Shown here one piece after another: positions 30,336-40,356 of a stretch of 64,000 nt of DNA. The notes beneath the pieces are model-generated. The model did no database searches. It saw only the letters and a program-made list of their open reading frames with translations, and was not told the DNA's origin. Numbering within the stretch: the stretch's first letter is position 1; every line of letters begins with the position of its first letter. The position numbers and the translations under genes are program-made. The stretch comes from Pseudomicrostroma phylloplanum (lineage: Eukaryota; Basidiomycota; Exobasidiomycetes; Microstromatales). The stretch is taken from contig BCHS01000006.1 in NCBI GenBank assembly GCA_039545275.1, forward strand, positions 868,001 through 932,000. Direction: 5' to 3'.

Positions 30336-32351
30336 ATGGCTCTCACCGCGGGCGGCTGGGCGCCCTCTGCCCCGCCTTCGTACGATGCCACACAATCAGC
30401 ATCACTCGCAGCAGGCAGTCTCCCGGCCTTGTCGTCGTCGTCGTCGCCCCCTTCCTCGAGCAACCTGCCGCCCAGCTCGGCCTCCCTCGAGGCTCTGGCC
30501 CGATTCCGCACCCGCGTCCTGCCCATCTATGCCGAGCACACCTCTCTGCACGACAGCATCACCCCTCTGCTCACCCTGCCCTCTCTGCTGAGCAAGACCG
30601 AAGAGGAGCTGTACGTCTCCAAGGGTCTCCTCACCAGCAAGCGCGCGGCCTGGAAGCGTCTCGATGCGCGCGTCCATGGTGCACACCAAGAGTATCGCCT
30701 CCGCAAGCCTGCGCTGGGTCGCTCATTGATGCTTCCCGGACGCAGGCAGAAGTGGGAAAAGGCGAGGGTGCAGTGGGAGCATCTGGTCAGGGAGAAGCAG
30801 CACATGGAGAGCGACATTGATGGTCTGCAGGAGCACATTCGCAACGAAGAGGACTCCATTGCCAGTATCAAGGTCGGAGTGGAGCGTCTCGCCCTCCTCG
30901 ATGCCGATTTGGACGCCCTCGACTCGAGCCTCTTTGCTGGACCCACACCCACACACCCTTCGGACGATCTACTCGAGTCCGTAGTGCTGATTCTCGCATC
31001 GACGCAGCGCATCCTCAAGGCCGAGGCGGACCGCGAGTCGCGCGCCCGAGATCAGCTGGGAAAGTCCCGCCCTTGTATGGACAAGGTGTTGGGAGCGCTC
31101 AAGGAGTGTCTAACCATCAGCAACGAAGTGGGCGTGGCAAAGGACCAAAAGTACACTCGGCAGCTCTTCTCCAATGGTGGTGGACAGGTGCTCGCACGAC
31201 GTATCACCCCCATCCTCCAAGGCGCAAAGACGGCCAGCGGCAAAGGCCACACCTTCTTTGCCGAGGCCCGCGGCACACAGCTCCTCATCCGACCTATGCC
31301 GACACTGAAGCTGGTGGACCTCAACCTCCTCTCGGGCCGCGTGTCGGGAGCCTATGGGAAGCAGCAGCTGAGCGAGCGCGCAATCCACGCCTCCATCGAG
31401 ACGTCCTATGCGCAGAGTCTCGCCTTACTCTCCCACCTCAAGCGCGAGCTGGACCGATCCCGCAGGAGGACAAAATTCTTCAAGGGCAGACTTGCAGAGC
31501 TCGCAGAGGAGGAGAAGAGAGTCAAGGACCTACTCAGGCGAAGGAGAAGGGACATCGTATGTGTCCTCTCCCAGTCTGGAGTTGAGGCGGCAGTGCTCGA
31601 GGAGGAGAGGGCACAGGCGCAGACGAGCGTGTACCGCGCCTTTGGCGAGATTGAGGGGGAGCATACAGCGGCCGGCAACTACGTTGGCAGTCCCAACAGC
31701 AACACTGCTGATGATGACGGTGACGCAGGTGCGAACGAGGTCGATGAAAGCGAGCACTACTTCGACGACGACGAAGGCACTCTAGCCGGCGATGTCGAAG
31801 ACGATCCCGCGGGCGCTGGTGCAGGTCGAATAGAGGAAGAGGTAGAAGACGAGCTACACGGCGTCGAAGACGAAGTGGTCACCTACCTTTCCTCCTCCCT
31901 CGGTACCGCCTTCTCTCACCGCGACCGGGACCCCACACCCGCCGCTGCCCCAGCTGCCGTCGCTGCCCCTGCTTCGGGTGGTGCACCCGCAGCCGCTGTT
32001 GCCGCGAGCGCCTTTGCGGCAGAGGACGAGCTGCTCATCCTCCCCAATCCTCAACTCGCATCAGAAGGGCCCGCCACGGGCACCGGCTCTGCTCCTATCC
32101 CCCTCCCTCTCCGCACCTCCCACACCTCTCCCACGAGCGCATCCGCCAGCACCGGTACTCCCTTCCACCCTCTCCAACTCCCCTCCACACACCCGCTCAG
32201 CCCGCACTTGATCACGCTCAAGAGCACGCGTGCCCTGAGGAGGATCTTGAGGGAGTGTGTGAGGGAGTGTAATGCTGCTGATCCGGAGGTGGTTGGGGCT
32301 ACGGGGATGGGGAGGGGTTTAGGCATCGTGGGTGAATTGGTTGATGGGTGA
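30336..32351 (+). CDS. Uncharacterised coiled-coil protein
   Basis: A single-exon gene of 671 aa; I do not recognise the family. A PPSY motif stands near the N-terminus (APPSYDATQ, residues 12-20), a possible WW-domain ligand. Residues about 55-210 and 355-430 are charged and helical with heptad character (LVREKQHMESDIDGLQEHIRN...; LKRELDRSRRRTKFFKGRL). Between them lies a conserved-looking block (RQLFSNGGGQVLARRITPIL, GKGHTFFAEARGTQLL). An acidic stretch and Ala/Pro-rich disorder follow. The last 40 residues (LKSTRALRRILRECVRECN) look structured again. No membrane segment or signal is seen. Confidence 0.75.
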   Translation: MALTAGGWAPSAPPSYDATQSASLAAGSLPALSSSSSPPSSSNLPPSSASLEALARFRTRVLPIYAEHTSLHDSITPLLTLPSLLSKTEEELYVSKGLLTSKRAAWKRLDARVHGAHQEYRLRKPALGRSLMLPGRRQKWEKARVQWEHLVREKQHMESDIDGLQEHIRNEEDSIASIKVGVERLALLDADLDALDSSLFAGPTPTHPSDDLLESVVLILASTQRILKAEADRESRARDQLGKSRPCMDKVLGALKECLTISNEVGVAKDQKYTRQLFSNGGGQVLARRITPILQGAKTASGKGHTFFAEARGTQLLIRPMPTLKLVDLNLLSGRVSGAYGKQQLSERAIHASIETSYAQSLALLSHLKRELDRSRRRTKFFKGRLAELAEEEKRVKDLLRRRRRDIVCVLSQSGVEAAVLEEERAQAQTSVYRAFGEIEGEHTAAGNYVGSPNSNTADDDGDAGANEVDESEHYFDDDEGTLAGDVEDDPAGAGAGRIEEEVEDELHGVEDEVVTYLSSSLGTAFSHRDRDPTPAAAPAAVAAPASGGAPAAAVAASAFAAEDELLILPNPQLASEGPATGTGSAPIPLPLRTSHTSPTSASASTGTPFHPLQLPSTHPLSPHLITLKSTRALRRILRECVRECNAADPEVVGATGMGRGLGIVGELVDG

Positions 32352-33093
32352 TGGGTGATTGGGTGAGGATGAGGAGAAAGAGGGAGAGGGAGAGGAGGAA
32401 GTGGGGAGGGAGTGGGGAGCAGTGTGATCCTGTTCTGTATTACTAGCGCTCCTGTCTTTTTGCTTGATATGTTTCCCTCCTGTCGTACCGTACCGTATCG
32501 CAATGTATCGCAATGTATCGCATCGCATCACATCACATCGCATCGCAAACTGTAGCACACAGTGCAGTGCAGTGCAGTGCAGCGCAACCTTCCTCCATTT
32601 TTCATTCCTCATTCATTCATTCTTCCTTTCGTTCGTCAGGGTGACCTCTCTTTTGATTTGATATTATATTCAACATGTACCGCCGCTCGGATCGAGAAAG
32701 AAAACCAAGTGGGGAAGAGGTTTAAGGAACAAAAGGCAGAAGCAATGCACAAGAAAGGGTAGGGGCCGGGAGGAGAAAGGAAAGGAAAGGAAAGGAGAGG
32801 AGAGGTTTCTCGTGGAATGAAAGAGAGTGGTGGGTGGTACAGATTGAAGTGATGCGTGGTCGCAGGAGGAGAGCGGGGAGGACTGTCCGAGCTTGCAGAG
32901 CAGCACAGGCAAAGGCGCCTGATCCGATCGATGCTTGGAATGGAGCCGGTTGCCGATGCGACGAACGACAGGCCCGCCGTTGATCTACCGGCCGTGGGCA
33001 CGCTCTTGACCCATTCCAGCTGGTTCCCAGTTGTCATCGTCACGACCGCGACCGCAGCCGCTACTTGCAAGTGATTTTCCATCCCATCTAAAT
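32352..33093. repeat. Convergent gap with short tandem repeats
   Basis: This is the 3' gap between the coiled-coil gene and ERG25. It is rich in degenerate 5-bp repeats: CGTAC/GTATCGCAAT/CATCG-type units at 32483-32546, (AGTGC)4 at 32561-32580 and (GGAAA)n/(GGAGA)n at 32776-32804. The left edge (32352-32410) is GA-rich. No gene is supported. Confidence 0.7.
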
Positions 33094-34308
33094 CTAGAGC
33101 GTCTTCTTCGTCTCTCCATCACCAATGCTGTATCCCTTCTCCTTGCTCAGCAGCGCGCCCGTAGCCGTCTTGGTAGGTGGCTTGGTAGGCCACTCCAATC
33201 CAGCCTCTTTTGCCTTCCTCTTCTCCTCTGCCTGCCTCGCCCTGAACCTCTTGTAGCTAAGGTCGGTTCCCATCAGGTGGTCCCACCACCTGAAGCTGGT
33301 GGAGTAGCAGCCCACGAATGCCATGTGGTGGTGGTCGTGATGGTCAGCTCCGGCCCAGAAGGGCACCCAGTTGTGCATGGACCAGGGGAAGTCATAGCCG
33401 GAGTGGGCGTCAATGGCCTGGAAGAGACGCATGACGATCCAGATGTAGACGGTGAGGATGTGGAGGTCCTTGGTGAGGGCGCAGAAGAGGAAAGGTCCAC
33501 CTACTGTGCCCATGCCGAGGATGATCACCTCGAGGGGGTGGGCGTACTCGGCTGCAAGACCAAAGGGGGCAGAGAATTCGTGGTGCTTCTTGTGGATGTG
33601 CTTGTAGAGGGGTCCCCAGTGCAGAGCGCGGTGAGCCCAGTAGTGGAACATGTCCTCAAAGAGGAAGAAGAGGCCGATTTGCCAGGCGATCTTGGTCCAG
33701 TGCGGGAAGGGGACAGAGTGCGTTGCTAGACCGAGGTACTCGCAGAGCGGGTGGAAAGACCAGATCTGCAAAGACGGAGGGTGAGGGTATGGGTCAGTCT
33801 ACGGTACTACTTTCGAGTGGCGGCGCACGCTGGTGACTCACCTGTGGCAGCTCTACAGTGAAATGGGTGAGCAGGACGTACTTGGTGCACTTCCACTGCT
33901 GAGCGGGCGTGGCCGTCTTGTCCTCCTGTAGCTTGTACTTGCGCATGGAGGGCATCGAGTCGATGATGATCCAGGGGATGGCGCGTCCAAAGTAGACAAA
34001 CTCTGGTAGGAGCAGATGGGCGAAGGGTGGCAGCAGAGGTCAGCAGGCTGTAAAAGAGGAGTGATACTGCACCCGCTCTGTGACTCACCATGGAGCAAGA
34101 AGCTCATGAGACCAGTGGCGATGACTGGGTTTCCAATCCAGATGTACCAGTCCATCCATGCCCTCTCGAGGAAGTTGAGTGACGAGAGGTCTGTACCGGT
34201 GTACAGGTCTGCGCCATAAGGGAGGTTTGTGTGGGGCGTGGCAAGGTCGGCAAAGGAGGCGGTGCCATTTGCGCTGTGCGAGGGGAGGAAGGAGGCGAGG
34301 ATGTCCAT
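33094..34308 (-). CDS. ERG25: C-4 methylsterol oxidase
   Basis: Three exons (34089-34308, 33842-34002, 33094-33765) give 350 aa. This ER membrane enzyme oxidises the C-4 methyl groups of sterol precursors in ergosterol synthesis. The three histidine clusters of the fatty acid hydroxylase superfamily bind the di-iron centre: H168-x3-H172, H185-x2-HH189 (HIHKKHHE), and the late WAGADHHDHHHM with GCYSTSFRWWDHLMGTD. Hydrophobic segments lie around NPVIATGLMSFLLHG, WIIIDSM and KIAWQIGLFFLFED. The sequence PFGLAAEYAHPLE is characteristic for Erg25. The C-terminal tail (GETKKTL) is lysine-rich, possibly for ER retention. Confidence 0.95.
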
Positions 34309-35322
34309 GGTGGGTGGGTGGACGCGGAGGGGGCCGAGGGAGCGTGTATATGCGTGTGTGTGTGTGTGAGCAACTCTATGTAGCTGTGCTTGCTGCTTGC
34401 TGCTGCTGCTGCTGCTCGACCCGCGCTTGATACGAGTGAGTAGAGCAGGAGCGTCTAAGGTAAGGGAATCGAAGAAAAGGAAGGTGGTGAATAGGGTTGA
34501 GGGTGTGAGTGTGAGTGTATGCGTGCGTGAAGTGAATGGGCGGAAGGACAAGACTTTCTGTTTGGCGAGGGGCGGATGATTATGCTGATCCCATTTGGCC
34601 CACCCAACGAGGAAACGAGGAATTGCTCTGACACTTTTCGCAACCCGCCCGCCGTCCGTCGTCCGTCGTCCGCACGCCACTCATGGAATTCAACCAGGGG
34701 CATGGGTGGCGTGGCGTGGCGTTTGGCGTTGGCGGTGGGCCTGCCTGCCTGCTTCCTTCCTTGGTTGGCTGTGTCTTCCATGGCAAAAGGCGCACATGGG
34801 ACCACAGAAGCGCATCTCCACTCTCCTCGCCTGCTTCCACGGCGAACCAATCCGCTTGACCGCCGCCGCCGCCATGGCCCCTTCCAGTCAGAGCAGGCAG
34901 GCAGGCGAATCCCCGTCGGAAGATGACAAGGGGCGTCGTCTCTCTCTCTCTCTCGCGCGCGCGCCGAGGAGCCGGCACCACCCAGGAAGCACGCACTCGA
35001 GCAGGCACACTTGCCCAGGCGTCCACTTCCGCCCCCTTCCGCTTCCGCCCCAACAGCTTTTTTTTGTACTTTTGACAGGCAGGAGGGGGTGGGTGAAAGG
35101 ACGGACGGAGATTGGCACACGCGAAGAGAAGGAGCGATCATGCGACGTCGACGCGCTGCACTGCGAGTTTCGGGGAGGAATACCGTAATTGACACTGACT
35201 TGGCATTGCGAGAAAGAAAGGGGGTGATACGATACGACACGACACGATATACCAGAAAAAACAATCTGCACACCCACGAGCTACGGAATGGAAATGGAAT
35301 GGAACGGGACCTGATGCCACGT
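34309..35322. repeat. Gap with several microsatellites
   Basis: This 1-kb gap holds the ERG25 promoter (left) and the 3' flank of the I-BAR gene (right). It contains (GT)8 at 34353-34368, (TGC)n near 34399-34415, GTCCGTC repeats near 34650-34670, a GGCGTGGCGT run near 34710-34725, (CT)n followed by (CG)n at 34938-34963 and ACGATACGACACG near 35226-35250. No gene is supported. Confidence 0.65.
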
Positions 35323-38300
35323 CTACTTGCTCGCCTTTTGCCTTCCTACCACCTCCATCCCCTTTGGCAAAGGAATCGCAGCATTATACCCGCTGGAATT
35401 CACCTTGCTCTTCTTAGTGCTTCCGCTCTTGCCCCCCTCACCGGAGGCTCCCGAAGACTTCTTCTTGCTAGGGGAAACCGTGTCCTTCCACCTCTTGGAC
35501 GCAGCTCCCATTGCCCTTCGCGCGCTCGCATAGGCATCCTCGCCCGCACCACCCGCACCGCGCCCGCCCTCTTCGTCGGACGAGTCGTCGTTGCCGCCCA
35601 GCCTGCGGTCTACGCGGGTGCTCCAGCCAGAGGAACGCTCACGCTCTCGCTCGGGGGAGGCGTGATTGTCCTTTGTGGGGAGGCGAGGAGGAGCCGAGGG
35701 CGGAGGGGCAATCTTGCTCGAAAGTGGCGGGAGCTCAGCGGCCGTCGATGGCGCGAGAGGAGCATTTCCACTTGGGGCCAGAGCAGAACCGGGGGCAGTC
35801 ACCGTGTGCATCACTGGCGCCGGTTGTGCTGGCTGGGCAGCGGGAGCAGAGGTGAAGCCGCCGAAGCCGTCGCTCACCAGGCCCGGGTCGCGCTCCATTA
35901 CGGGCGTGTCGGGAGGGAGCTTGGTGTCCGGAGCCATCCTGACACTCTTTCGACGGCTCACAGCCGAAACGTCTGAAGACGCCTTGTTGCCAGCTGACCT
36001 CTCACCGCTCGCTGAGGGAGCGAGCAGGTGTGTGCTAGCGGCAGGCTGCGTTGTCTGTGGCTCAATGGGTGCTGCGCGAGCGGCTTGAGCCTGAGGAGCT
36101 CCTTGAATGGGCGGAGCGACTTGAGGGGTCGGGGTGGAGGCACCTCGCACAGTGGACGCGTTCGAGTAAGTTCGCGACGGCTCGTCCGTTGACAGCCTGC
36201 CAGCCATGGGGTTCAAGCCAGGGCGGAGGTTGTTGTCCGGGAAGTAGGCAGTGGAAGCCGTCGAGGGCTCCTCGTCAGTTGACGAGGACTGGGGCTGCTG
36301 TTGCACAGAGCGTTGAGGCTGGGCGAGGGCAGAGGCAGTTCCGGGGACTGGGGCCGGCCTCTTGGGCCCGCCTGGTCGCCCGAAGCTCTGCATACCCAGA
36401 CCGGACAGAGCCGGCGCAGCTCCGCTCGGGGTCCTCATGCCATCATTGCCGAGGAGTCGCTCATAGGCCGAGCGCTCACCAGGCGTGAGAATGTCGCCCT
36501 CGTCGCCAGACTGAGAAGGACGCTGCTGCATTCCGGGTACGTCGAACTTGAAGGGCTCAGACGCCGGCATGTCCAAATGAGGGATCGTCGGCTTCTGCGC
36601 TGCTGGAAGGGGAGCTCTTCGCTGCTCGGGCGAGTCAGGAAGAGGGCTGGCCTGCCTGCCAAGGTCCAGTCGCCCAGTGCCGTCAAAGGTCGTGTCCTCG
36701 CCAAGCTTGGGAGACTTTGTCCGCTCCGGCATCGGCTCCTCGTACTCGTCTTGGACGTCATCCGAGGCGGAGGGAAGCTGCTGAGACTCCACTGCTGGCG
36801 CCTGCTGCTGAGTGCTCTCTGCAATGACTGCGCTGGCGGCAGGAGGGGCGGAGATCGATGGTCCCAGGCTGTCGTTGGCTTCGTCGATTTGAGCTTGGGC
36901 TGGCGGGGCTTCGACGGCTGGTGGAGCTTCAAGCGGCTTGGGTGCAATGCTGGCTGGCGTAGTGGTCTGCTGCTGCTTCGACGAGGGAGCGGGTGCTGGG
37001 TGCTCATTGTGTCCCTTCATAGCACTCCTTAAGGGCGCGCCAGATTGCGCGCTGCCAGGTCGCTGAATCTGAGAGCCCGTCAGAGCATTGTTGGCGTACT
37101 TCTGGGCAATCTCCTCAGGCGAAGCGGGCGTGTAGGGCACCAGTCCGGCGCCTGCTACGGCTTGGCCAGCAATGCCACTCGAGGAACCGCCTTGTGGGGC
37201 CTGCACCCAATTGTTAGTCGTCCACTTTCCGCCATCCGTGGGGCTCATGGCGGTCAGACCAGTGCCCATTCCGTCACTGACGGCAGACTGGCGCTTCTTC
37301 TTCTTCTTGGTGGCGGTGGTACCACCTCCGATGCTCGATGCCTTTCCAGTGGCAGCAGTAGCTGTCGAATTGGAACGACTGAGACCAGTGGGAGGCATGA
37401 TCGAAGGGTACGGTCTGTCTGGCTTGCCAATGTCGCTAGGCAGTACCAGAGTGGCCAGTCCGCGAGAGCCAGAAGAAAGATCGCCCGAGACGACGTAGCT
37501 GCCGGGTCCGGGGCGGCCGGCAGTGCCGACTGCGGAGCCAGTGGTGGAAGAAGGACGAGCAGAGGCGCTAGGCGCCCGTCTAGTGGCAGAGGTACCAATC
37601 TCACTGCCAGCGATGCTCCTGGTCTTTTTCTTCTTCTTTGGCTTCGAGGCAGTACTAGTGATCGTGTCTGCTCGCTGGACCGCAGGTCTGCTGCCGATAC
37701 CAGCACCCATCACGGCCTCCCTAGCTTGGCGCTCAGCATCAGCTTGCTTACGTGTCTCCTCCTCTCGCTGTTGCTTTACACTCATAGGACCAGCCGTAAT
37801 GCGAGAAATCTCGCTAGGGGTACGACGAAGCGTCTTGCCAACATCACTCGAGGCCTTCTTACCAGCAATGTTGGGGTTGACAACTCGAACGAGGTCAGGT
37901 CGGTTGTCATCGTCATCAGAAGCAGACTCATCTCCACCTTGGTTCAGTGGCTTCATCAGATTCTGGTGAGGAGCTTGATAGGTACCGTTGGCCTTAGAGG
38001 CACTCTTGCGTGTCGACGAGATGTTGGTGTCGGTACGTGTGTTCCATCCGCCGACACTAGAGCTACGGTCATACGACTCATTGCGGCCATGACGACTCTT
38101 GGTGGGCGACTTGGCCTCGTTGTCGCCGAGGTCAGCCTTGAAGAGACCCTTGAACTTGCCAAAGAAGGAGTTGCGCTTCTGAGCCTTTGGTCGGCTAGGT
38201 CCACCGCGTCCTCCAGTATGTCGTCCTCCGCCTTCCTCGTCAGAGCTGTTACCATCGTCATTGTTGCGTCCGCTGGGCCGGCTGGAGCCCCATCCGGCGT

Positions 38301-39609
38301 TTCCGCGAGCCTGACTATCCTCCGTTGACGCTTCTCCGCCGCGCTGATACATGCGGGGGGCTTGTGGGACGGGGGCCATCTGAGGCCCATCGTAATTGAA
38401 TGATGGGGCAGTGGCAGAGTACATCTGTGGTTGCGGCTGCTGATTACTGTTGTCGCCATAAGCGCCCTCAAGCTGGGCATCAATAGGCTGCTGCTGAGCC
38501 AGCGTTGCGTCCTGGCCGTGTGCAGTCGATGCGCGATCGGCGTGACCACCAGCGCGGTTGTAATGTGCCTGCTGGTTGGACTCTTCTCTGGGGTCGGCCA
38601 CGCTGCTAGCATCAGAGTCGGCTCGCTCCTCAATTTCGGGAGGGGCACCACTTGCAAACTGGGGTCGGGTATAGCCATTGTTGTTGGCCGTGCTGCCATA
38701 TGTTGCGCCGACACCCCGTGCGGTCTGCGAGGCAGACTGCGAGGGCGTCACAGAAGCAGCCTCGTGGCTGTTGTATCGAGACATGTCCTGGTCACCCTGG
38801 TATTGTTGGCCTTGATATTGCTCGCCTTGGTATTGTTCGCCTTGGTACTGTTGGTTCTGATAGTAGAGGTCGTCTGCACCTCCGTCCTGACCCCAGTGTT
38901 GCTGTTGATCCATCTGATTATGATCCCCCTGTCCCTGGTAGTCATTGACGTAGTAGCTTTGCCCATACGAATCCACTGCTTCGCGCTGGCCGATGGACAT
39001 CCTCTCGTCTCCAGCGTGCTGATCAAACTCGTCCAGAAGCAGAATTGCCTCCTTGGCACACTCGATCATCCGGTTTCCTGCATCGCCCATCAGCTTCATC
39101 CTCATGCTGAGAGCTTCCTTGAAGGTGCGACGCTTCACACCGACCAGCGCCCTCTCCTCTTCCTCCAGGACTTCTTCACATGCAGTAAGCTCTCGCTGGG
39201 CGTGGGGCACGTCACCGTTCTTCTTTGAGGCCTTGATGAGCCGCGATACCAGGATGTCCCGGTCCTTGACAATGGTTCTGATGCTAGCTTCGCGGTCGGC
39301 GACGTCCTTGAGTGCTTCTCTGTATCCCTTGATTGCCTCGAGGTAGTTGTTCTGAGCATCGGATACGTCATGCAGTAGGTCAGCAAGCTGAGAGCTTGTC
39401 TGTGCCACATCCCTGGCCTCGCTGGTGCCCCATGCCTTGAGTGCGGCGGCGGCAGTGCCAGAGGACTGCACAACAGCGGCGAGGTGGTTCTGATAGGTCT
39501 TCTCGGACTTGATGAGATTTTGCAGAAGACGAGAATCTGTGGAGGCGTGGGGCCGGGTCATGGCTGAGGAGATGGAGGCGGGCATGAAGGATGCCGCGCC
39601 AGATGCCAT
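35323..39609 (-). CDS. IVY1-like I-BAR domain protein with long disordered tail
   Basis: A single-exon gene of 1428 aa. Residues about 22-200 form a helical bundle: LLQNLIKSEKTYQNHLAAVV, a YLEAIKGYREALKDVADREAS helix and RDILVSRLIKASKK. This is the layout of the inverse-BAR domain of the fungal Ivy1 family, which binds phospholipids and Rab/Vps33 on vacuole or endosome membranes. The remaining 1200 residues are disordered. They include a short QYQGEQ-type repeat (4 copies, near residues 260-285), basic KKKKK patches and many Ser/Pro sites that could be phosphorylated. Yeast Ivy1 is only about a third of this length. The I-BAR assignment is by pattern and could be another BAR-like helical family. 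Confidence 0.65.
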   Translation of the reverse strand: MASGAASFMPASISSAMTRPHASTDSRLLQNLIKSEKTYQNHLAAVVQSSGTAAAALKAWGTSEARDVAQTSSQLADLLHDVSDAQNNYLEAIKGYREALKDVADREASIRTIVKDRDILVSRLIKASKKNGDVPHAQRELTACEEVLEEEERALVGVKRRTFKEALSMRMKLMGDAGNRMIECAKEAILLLDEFDQHAGDERMSIGQREAVDSYGQSYYVNDYQGQGDHNQMDQQQHWGQDGGADDLYYQNQQYQGEQYQGEQYQGQQYQGDQDMSRYNSHEAASVTPSQSASQTARGVGATYGSTANNNGYTRPQFASGAPPEIEERADSDASSVADPREESNQQAHYNRAGGHADRASTAHGQDATLAQQQPIDAQLEGAYGDNSNQQPQPQMYSATAPSFNYDGPQMAPVPQAPRMYQRGGEASTEDSQARGNAGWGSSRPSGRNNDDGNSSDEEGGGRHTGGRGGPSRPKAQKRNSFFGKFKGLFKADLGDNEAKSPTKSRHGRNESYDRSSSVGGWNTRTDTNISSTRKSASKANGTYQAPHQNLMKPLNQGGDESASDDDDNRPDLVRVVNPNIAGKKASSDVGKTLRRTPSEISRITAGPMSVKQQREEETRKQADAERQAREAVMGAGIGSRPAVQRADTITSTASKPKKKKKTRSIAGSEIGTSATRRAPSASARPSSTTGSAVGTAGRPGPGSYVVSGDLSSGSRGLATLVLPSDIGKPDRPYPSIMPPTGLSRSNSTATAATGKASSIGGGTTATKKKKKRQSAVSDGMGTGLTAMSPTDGGKWTTNNWVQAPQGGSSSGIAGQAVAGAGLVPYTPASPEEIAQKYANNALTGSQIQRPGSAQSGAPLRSAMKGHNEHPAPAPSSKQQQTTTPASIAPKPLEAPPAVEAPPAQAQIDEANDSLGPSISAPPAASAVIAESTQQQAPAVESQQLPSASDDVQDEYEEPMPERTKSPKLGEDTTFDGTGRLDLGRQASPLPDSPEQRRAPLPAAQKPTIPHLDMPASEPFKFDVPGMQQRPSQSGDEGDILTPGERSAYERLLGNDGMRTPSGAAPALSGLGMQSFGRPGGPKRPAPVPGTASALAQPQRSVQQQPQSSSTDEEPSTASTAYFPDNNLRPGLNPMAGRLSTDEPSRTYSNASTVRGASTPTPQVAPPIQGAPQAQAARAAPIEPQTTQPAASTHLLAPSASGERSAGNKASSDVSAVSRRKSVRMAPDTKLPPDTPVMERDPGLVSDGFGGFTSAPAAQPAQPAPVMHTVTAPGSALAPSGNAPLAPSTAAELPPLSSKIAPPPSAPPRLPTKDNHASPERERERSSGWSTRVDRRLGGNDDSSDEEGGRGAGGAGEDAYASARRAMGAASKRWKDTVSPSKKKSSGASGEGGKSGSTKKSKVNSSGYNAAIPLPKGMEVVGRQKASK

Positions 39610-40356
39610 GGTGGGCGGTCAGAGGGGGGCGAGGGAGGAGATGTGACGCACGAGCTGTGTGGGTATGAAAGGAAAAGCCGCTTGTCAGGAAGAAAGTAGA
39701 AGTGGATGAGGATCGAAGGAAGAGAGTGTAGATGGTGGACCGTGGATGGGTGGTAACCTCGTGGAAGATGTGATTGGTGTAAAGAGGCGAGGAAGGCGTG
39801 GGGGGAGCAGACCAGGGAAGCAAACGAGGCATCCGGGGCCGCGATGACGTTGGAGTCCAGTTCTAGGCGGCGCCACTGACAGACTGCAGCCAACCACCGC
39901 GGCCCGAAGCGGAAACGTGTGGAGACAGGCGGCGTTTGAATCGGCAACAGGCACAGGCCAGGCCAGGCCACACAACTGAACATGTGCGGCTACGTAAGGC
40001 GAGACAGGCCGGCAGCACACACACACCCGTACGCCAGGCTATACGCCAGTAGAGAAGATAGCAAACAGGCAAGGAAAGGTGGTGGTGGAGCATTCATATG
40101 CAGCGTTGGCACCAGCCGAGATGAAGAGCCAAGCTTCGACGCAGGCAGGCGACCAGGCGGGCAGGCAGGCGGACCGGCGGAAGGCAAGCAGGGTCTCGTC
40201 GGTGGATGGAGATGCGCGCGCGACGTTCTTCTTGGCTTCAGCCTGAAACCTTGCTTCCGGTTCCGAGAAATCCTCCCAGTGCCTCCGCGTCCGCCCTGCA
40301 CTGACTGACTTTGCCCGGATGTCCTGTGCCTCTCGGTCCGTCGGTCGTCTCAAGTC
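39610..40356. other. Divergent gap, I-BAR and bromodomain genes
   Basis: A 747-bp divergent promoter region. CAGG-rich repeats occur at 40140-40180 (GGCAGGCAGGC type), and one GTGGGG near 39799. No gene is supported. Confidence 0.4.

Noticed and set aside
37045..38328. A 427-aa ORF on the plus strand.
   Set aside because: It lies wholly antisense to the low-complexity I-BAR tail and shows only Ser/Arg/Leu-rich mirror composition.
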